Below, one piece after another: positions 21,782-24,595 of a stretch of 24,595 bases of DNA. This stretch comes from a virus: the IMG/VR virus record IMGVR_UViG_3300023179_000496, positions 1 through 24,595 of that record; one strand, given 5' to 3'. The first letter of the stretch is position 1; each line of letters opens with the position of its first letter. Both the position numbers and the translations under genes were made by a program. A model generated the notes under the pieces. The model saw only the letters and a list, made by a program, of their open reading frames with translations. It had not been told where the DNA came from and searched no databases.

Positions 21782-21971
21782 TTTAGGAGCGCAAATTAAA
21801 TGGTGGAGTCAGGGAATGCGGGACATAACAAAGTCGGGTAGTTTTAATTGGAAACACTATTGTAAAGTAATCGAAGCAAAATATGAAAAATTATACGGTA
21901 CTTTATTGGACGAGGGAGTTTGTGGCAAGCCGTCCGAAAAAAACACGGACAACGATAACGGCATACGATAA
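21765..21971 (+). CDS. Small hypothetical protein of the early operon
   Basis: The protein has 68 residues; its ATG lies 17 bp inside the previous gene. It contains KIDYNLGAQIKWWSQGMRDITKSGSFNWKHYCKVIEAKYEKLYG then a hydrophilic, Asn/Asp-rich tail (SEKNTDNDNG). It is helical with several aromatic residues. The end is overlapped by the GTG-started frame at 21922. No family recognised. Confidence 0.6.
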   Translation: MKIDYNLGAQIKWWSQGMRDITKSGSFNWKHYCKVIEAKYEKLYGTLLDEGVCGKPSEKNTDNDNGIR

Positions 21972-22044
21972 AAAGGACGCGGTTAGGCGTTTGGATATTT
22001 GGGGAAAATTAGTAATTGAAATAAAAGAGGTATGCGGGAGTTAG
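21922..22044 (+). CDS. Possible 40-residue basic protein with GTG start
   Basis: From GTG 21922 to TAG 22042-22044 the frame reads MASRPKKTRTTITAYD then KKDAVRRLDIWGKLVIEIKEVCGS. It has a basic flexible start and a helix, and looks protein-like. It bridges the space between the stop at 21971 and the next gene, overlapping the latter by 13 bp. No ATG is available, so it depends on a GTG start, which lowers confidence. Function unknown; a small DNA- or RNA-binding peptide would suit the basic start. Confidence 0.45.
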   Translation: MASRPKKTRTTITAYDKKDAVRRLDIWGKLVIEIKEVCGS

Positions 22045-22415
22045 TAATCCAAATAATCAATAAACATGATTTAATAAAACGATGCCGTAAATTAATGTAC
22101 GTAAATAAACGAAGTTTCTTAATGTTAAAATTACATCACGACGGCTATAATTTACGACAAATTGGCGAATTATTTGGTTTGAACCACGCAACCGTAATTC
22201 ATAATATAAAACGTGCGGAGTGGTTTGAAAAGACAAACGAAAGGTTATATTTAGAGGATACCCGAGAATTGCGTTTGGAGTTAATGGAGCATCCAGTTAA
22301 TAGAAACGTAAACGATTTAATTACTGAAGTAATCGATTGCAAATCTTTACGCGGATTAGAGCAAATACAAATACGTATATTAAAAAATCAATATAAGTTA
22401 AAATGTATTGAATAA
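22032..22415 (+). CDS. DnaA-like helix-turn-helix protein
   Basis: The protein has 127 residues. The N-terminal half contains RSFLMLKLHHDGYNLRQIGELFGLNHATVIHNIKRAEWFEK; the portion FGLNHATVIHNIKR (about 48-61) resembles the DnaA DNA-binding signature (..G.rdHtTVihai.k). The rest is a charged helical region (YLEDTRELRLELMEHPVN, DLITEVIDCKSLRGL). There is no AAA+ ATPase domain, so it would bind DNA but not open an origin by itself. It sits before the replication genes, suggesting an origin-binding or regulatory role in the phage's replication start. Confidence 0.72.
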   Translation: MRELVIQIINKHDLIKRCRKLMYVNKRSFLMLKLHHDGYNLRQIGELFGLNHATVIHNIKRAEWFEKTNERLYLEDTRELRLELMEHPVNRNVNDLITEVIDCKSLRGLEQIQIRILKNQYKLKCIE

Positions 22416-22420
22416 TTAAT

Positions 22421-22428
22421 TATATTTG
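22421..22428 (+). promoter_or_regulatory. Bacteroidetes-type -7 box upstream of the structured RNA
   Basis: TATATTTG matches TAnnTTTG. The -33 element is weak: TTAA sits where TTTG is expected (22398-22401). A start about 6-7 nt downstream (~22434) would fall at the first base of the first hairpin of the RNA candidate, which supports the assignment. Confidence 0.55.
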
Positions 22429-22433
22429 TAAAC

Positions 22434-22523
22434 GGTTCGTCTCTCACATTATAGAACCAAAAGATGTTATTAACCCTTGTAATAAAGTCGAAGTGAGAGC
22501 CGACGGAGTTGCAGGGGTTTTTT
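22434..22523 (+). ncRNA. Candidate structured RNA with loop-loop (kissing) pairing and terminator-like end
   Basis: Hairpin 1: GGTTC/GAACC (22434-22438 with 22454-22458), 15-nt loop containing CTCTCAC (22441-22447). Hairpin 2: AACCCTTGTAA (22472-22482) pairs with TTGCAGGGGTT (22509-22519) in 11 consecutive pairs, two of them G·U, and carries inside it GTCG/CGAC (22487-22490 with 22501-22504) with a 10-nt loop containing GTGAGAG (22493-22499). The two loop heptamers are perfectly complementary, so the hairpins can kiss. Six T (22518-22523) overlap and follow hairpin 2, as in an intrinsic terminator. It begins at the expected start site of the promoter at 22421 and precedes the DUF6291-type gene by 18 nt. 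It is either a small RNA or a leader controlling the replication operon. The folding is hand-derived; no known family is claimed. Confidence 0.62.
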
Positions 22524-22541
22524 ATTGATTAAATTTATTTT

Positions 22542-23135
22542 ATGGAACGTGATTCAATGATAATTTATAGAAGTTTTTATGAGGCAATTAAAGAGTTACC
22601 AAAAGAAAATCAAGCGGACGTTTGGACAGCAGTTTACGAGTTAGGGTTAAACGGGAAAAGGATTGAATTAAACGGAATAAGCAAAACGATTTTTATTTTG
22701 ATTTCACCCCAATTAGAAGCTAACTACAAAAAATATCTTAACGGAATAAAACCAAAAACAAAGCAGATAAAAAGCGAAATGGAAGCGAAAATAAAGCAAA
22801 AGAAAAGCAAAACCGAAGCTAATGTAAATGATAATGATAATGATAATGAAAATGTTTATAGGCGCTTCGCGCATTTATCTTTGAGTTTTCAGGAATACAA
22901 TAAACTTGCGGAAACGTGGAACGAAGACCAAATAAATACGACGTTAGACGAAATCGAGAACTACAAAAAAAATAATCAGTACAAAAGTTTATTTTTAACG
23001 GCTAAAAAGTGGTTAGGTAAAAATTTCCCTAATGGGAAACAATCGCAGTTAAGTTTGGATTTACAGTTTACTCGAAATATATTAGCCCAGCTAAACGAAA
23101 AAGACGACCCGAATAAATACCGAAATAATGATTAG
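22542..23135 (+). CDS. DUF6291-like phage replication-region protein
   Basis: The protein has 197 residues. Residues 1-66 (MIIYRSFYEAIKELPKENQADVWTAVYELGLNGKRIELNGISKTIFILISPQLEANYKKYLNG) match what I recall of the DUF6291 family. A Lys-rich linker (KTKQIKSEMEAKIKQKKSKTEAN) with a VNDNDNDNEN tract follows at about 92-104. The C-terminal third (LSLSFQEYNKLAETWNEDQINTTLDEIENYKKNNQYKSLFLTAKKWL) resembles the DnaD-type C-terminal region of phage replisome organisers. It overlaps the helicase start by 8 bp, consistent with loading the helicase. Upstream is the structured RNA, which may set its expression. Confidence 0.75.
   Translation: MERDSMIIYRSFYEAIKELPKENQADVWTAVYELGLNGKRIELNGISKTIFILISPQLEANYKKYLNGIKPKTKQIKSEMEAKIKQKKSKTEANVNDNDNDNENVYRRFAHLSLSFQEYNKLAETWNEDQINTTLDEIENYKKNNQYKSLFLTAKKWLGKNFPNGKQSQLSLDLQFTRNILAQLNEKDDPNKYRNND
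22830..22847 (+). repeat. GATAAT hexanucleotide repeat
   Basis: Three tandem GATAAT units encode the NDNDNDN tract linking the two domains of the DUF6291-like protein. This is a short in-frame microsatellite, likely variable among relatives. Confidence 0.75.
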
Positions 23136-24009
23136 AAAACAAGGCGATACGATACAATACCTTATTGATTTCAAAGAGGGTAAAATTAAAGAGGGTTTAG
23201 GTATCGATTGCCGTTTGGACGATTATTTAAGATTTAAGCGAAGACAAGTAAACATAATTTTAGGACACGACAACGTCGGTAAAACGTATTGGGTTAATTG
23301 GTATTTTCTTTGCCTTGCATTAAAACACGGATTAAAATTTATTCTTTGGAGCGGTGAAAATCAAAAAGGACAAATTTTACGGGATTTAATCCAGTTGTAT
23401 TCAGGCGAAAAATTCAAAAATTTAACGATTGCTCAAATTCAAAGTTATTCAACATACTTGGAACAATTTTTTATATTTGTAGATAATACAAAACTTTACA
23501 AGCCGTTGGAGTTATTGGAATTATTTAACGCTTCGGGTTGCGATGTCGGGTTAATAGACCCGTTCACGGGGTTAGATAGGGAAATGAGTTACGAGGGTAA
23601 TTATACTTTTATGAATAAGGCACGGGAGTTTGTGAATAAAACGGGAATGACAATTTACATAAATACGCACCCGAATACCGAGAGCGGACGAAGTGGGCAT
23701 TTATACCCCGACGGGGATTTTAAAGGACATTTGAAACCGCCGTTAAAAGACCACATCGAGGGTGGTAAGGCATTTTTGAATAGATGCGACGATATGGTAG
23801 TTATTCACAGGCTAATAAAACACGAAGTAATGAAATATTGTACTATGGTAAGCGTTGAAAAAGTAAAGGACACGGATACGGGCGGTAGGCATACGGGATT
23901 AAACGACGCGGTTATTTTTAATTGGAATAGCGGATTAGGTTTTGAAGTTTACGGAGTGAATCCGATTAAAGATATTAGGATACCAAAAGACAAAAATTTA
24001 CCTTTTTAG
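23128..24009 (+). CDS. Replicative helicase, DnaB/RecA-type ATPase core
   Basis: The protein has 293 residues. Walker A is GHDNVGKT (46-53), followed by FILWSGENQKGQILRDLIQLYSGE, Walker B VGLIDPF (140-146), the segment FVNKTGMTIYINTHPNTESGR, and HIEGGKAFLNRCDDMVVIHR, which resembles motifs H3/H4 of DnaB-like helicases. The protein lacks the N-terminal DnaB domain and any primase domain, so it is the ATPase core only, similar to minimal phage helicases. It probably unwinds the fork with the upstream protein acting as loader. Start at 23128 overlaps the upstream stop by 8 bp. Confidence 0.82.
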   Translation: MIRKQGDTIQYLIDFKEGKIKEGLGIDCRLDDYLRFKRRQVNIILGHDNVGKTYWVNWYFLCLALKHGLKFILWSGENQKGQILRDLIQLYSGEKFKNLTIAQIQSYSTYLEQFFIFVDNTKLYKPLELLELFNASGCDVGLIDPFTGLDREMSYEGNYTFMNKAREFVNKTGMTIYINTHPNTESGRSGHLYPDGDFKGHLKPPLKDHIEGGKAFLNRCDDMVVIHRLIKHEVMKYCTMVSVEKVKDTDTGGRHTGLNDAVIFNWNSGLGFEVYGVNPIKDIRIPKDKNLPF

Positions 24010-24010
24010 T

Positions 24011-24304
24011 ATGGAAGATTTAGAAATTTTCAAGGCGCAGGTTTTAGTTCAATATACCTACGCAAAAATACAGGATAGCGTAGACCATATAAAAAAACGG
24101 AATCCGCATAGAACGGATTTAATTACTTCAATGGAATCCAGTTTAAGCGACTTGCAAACGGTTAGAAACACGATTGAATTAATGGAAAAAGAATTAAGGT
24201 TTGCACGTAGCACGGCGTTTAGGTTGGAGCGCATAGGTTTAGAATTAAAAACCGAATTAAAGGAATTGAAAAACGAAAATGAAATGCTTAAAAAGGGGTT
24301 ATGA
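24011..24304 (+). CDS. Coiled-coil protein, unknown function
   Basis: The protein has 97 residues. After IFKAQVLVQYTYAKIQDSVDHIKKRNPHRTD, the C-terminal half is a strong coiled coil: SSLSDLQTVRNTIELMEKELRFARSTAFRLERIGLELKTELKELKNENEMLKKG. It lies between the helicase (1-bp gap) and NinG (4-bp overlap), in the replication/recombination operon. It may be an adaptor for one of these; no family is recognised. Confidence 0.6.
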   Translation: MEDLEIFKAQVLVQYTYAKIQDSVDHIKKRNPHRTDLITSMESSLSDLQTVRNTIELMEKELRFARSTAFRLERIGLELKTELKELKNENEMLKKGL

Positions 24305-24595
24305 GGTGTAAAAATTGCAAATCCGAATTTACCCCAGTTCGATTTAATCAAAAATTTTGCTTTGATTCCACTTGCGTTAAAGTTTGGATTGAATTGGAAA
24401 AGCAAAAGCAATGGAAAACAAAAAAAAAGATATTAAAAAACGAATTGCAAACGTTGCCCGAGTTGCTTAAATTAGCTCAAATAACGTTTAATAAGTACAT
24501 ACGAAAGCGCGACAAAGGAAAACCCTGTATTAGTTGCGAAAAGCCGTTAGGAGCGAAATTTGACGCAGGGCATTATTTCAGTATGGGTGGGCATA
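24301..24595 (+). CDS. ninG: NinG/Rap-type recombination protein (3' truncated by window)
   Basis: From ATG 24301, which overlaps the upstream stop (ATGA), the frame stays open to the window edge (98 residues). It shows the NinG features: an N-terminal zinc ribbon (C3-x2-C6 and C20-x4-C25), a basic helical linker (QKQWKTKKKILKNELQTL) and the start of the HNH-like core C76-I-S-C79 with FDAGHYFS. NinG (Rap in lambda) is a structure-specific endonuclease cutting branched recombination intermediates. The C-terminal part lies outside the window. Confidence 0.85.
   Translation, partial: MRCKNCKSEFTPVRFNQKFCFDSTCVKVWIELEKQKQWKTKKKILKNELQTLPELLKLAQITFNKYIRKRDKGKPCISCEKPLGAKFDAGHYFSMGGH

Noticed and set aside
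1-24595. tRNA genes, CRISPR arrays, insertion sequences, integrase
   Set aside because: No cloverleaf-like sequences, spaced direct repeats, transposase motifs or tyrosine/serine recombinase motifs were recognised by reading; a dedicated scan could still find a degenerate case.

Overview
The window is a contiguous stretch of an AT-rich tailed-phage (or prophage) genome, probably a siphovirus of a Bacteroidetes host, most likely Flavobacteriia-like. The evidence for the host is: promoters of the Bacteroidetes type (TTTG, 19 nt, TATATTTG at 21127-21157); start codons preceded by A/T-rich sequence rather than Shine-Dalgarno motifs; and proteins resembling those of Bacteroidetes phages (XkdF-like protease with its scaffold partner, DUF5681, DUF6712-like and DUF6291-like proteins). 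Every supported gene is on the + strand and most neighbours overlap by 4-30 bp, so the window reads as a few long operons. No integrase, lysogeny repressor, tRNA or CRISPR array was seen.

Layout. (1) 1-2709: the end of an HTH protein, two small proteins, then a tightly overlapped cassette of HAD-type phosphatase, ParB-like-domain protein and a glycosyltransferase resembling the TET-associated glycosyltransferases (TAGT), a possible DNA-hypermodification module. (2) 2758-4219: terminase small and large subunits. (3) 4206-12011: tail module with a candidate tail assembly chaperone (with a likely -1 frameshift), tail-completion-type proteins, two large baseplate/hub-type proteins and the tape measure. 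(4) 12027-15631: head module with XkdF-like protease, small proteins, scaffold-like protein and major capsid, then a tail-tube-like protein. (5) 15724-18350: small protein, portal and connector. (6) 18347-20975: two small proteins, holin, amidase endolysin, a candidate unimolecular spanin and a metallophosphoesterase, closed by a strong terminator. (7) 20976-22415: promoter/operator region and a run of very small genes ending in a DnaA-like HTH protein. (8) 22416-24595: a structured leader or small RNA, a DUF6291-type replication protein, a DnaB/RecA-type helicase, a coiled-coil protein and the start of NinG.

The order terminase, tail, head, portal, lysis is unusual, because portal normally follows the large terminase directly. 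The most interesting signals are: (a) a ~90-nt RNA candidate at 22434-22523 with two hairpins whose loops can pair over 7 nt, directly after a promoter-like box and ending in a T run; (b) two perfect copies of the bacterial parS sequence TGTTTCACGTGAAACA, one inside the protease gene and one forming the heart of a terminator; (c) the ParB-like/TAGT cassette; (d) apparent complete absence of GATC and CCGG from 24.6 kb (read by eye); (e) a -1 slippery site in the chaperone-like gene; (f) a perfect 19-bp operator-like palindrome next to the early promoter. Function calls come from motif recognition by reading, without database searches.
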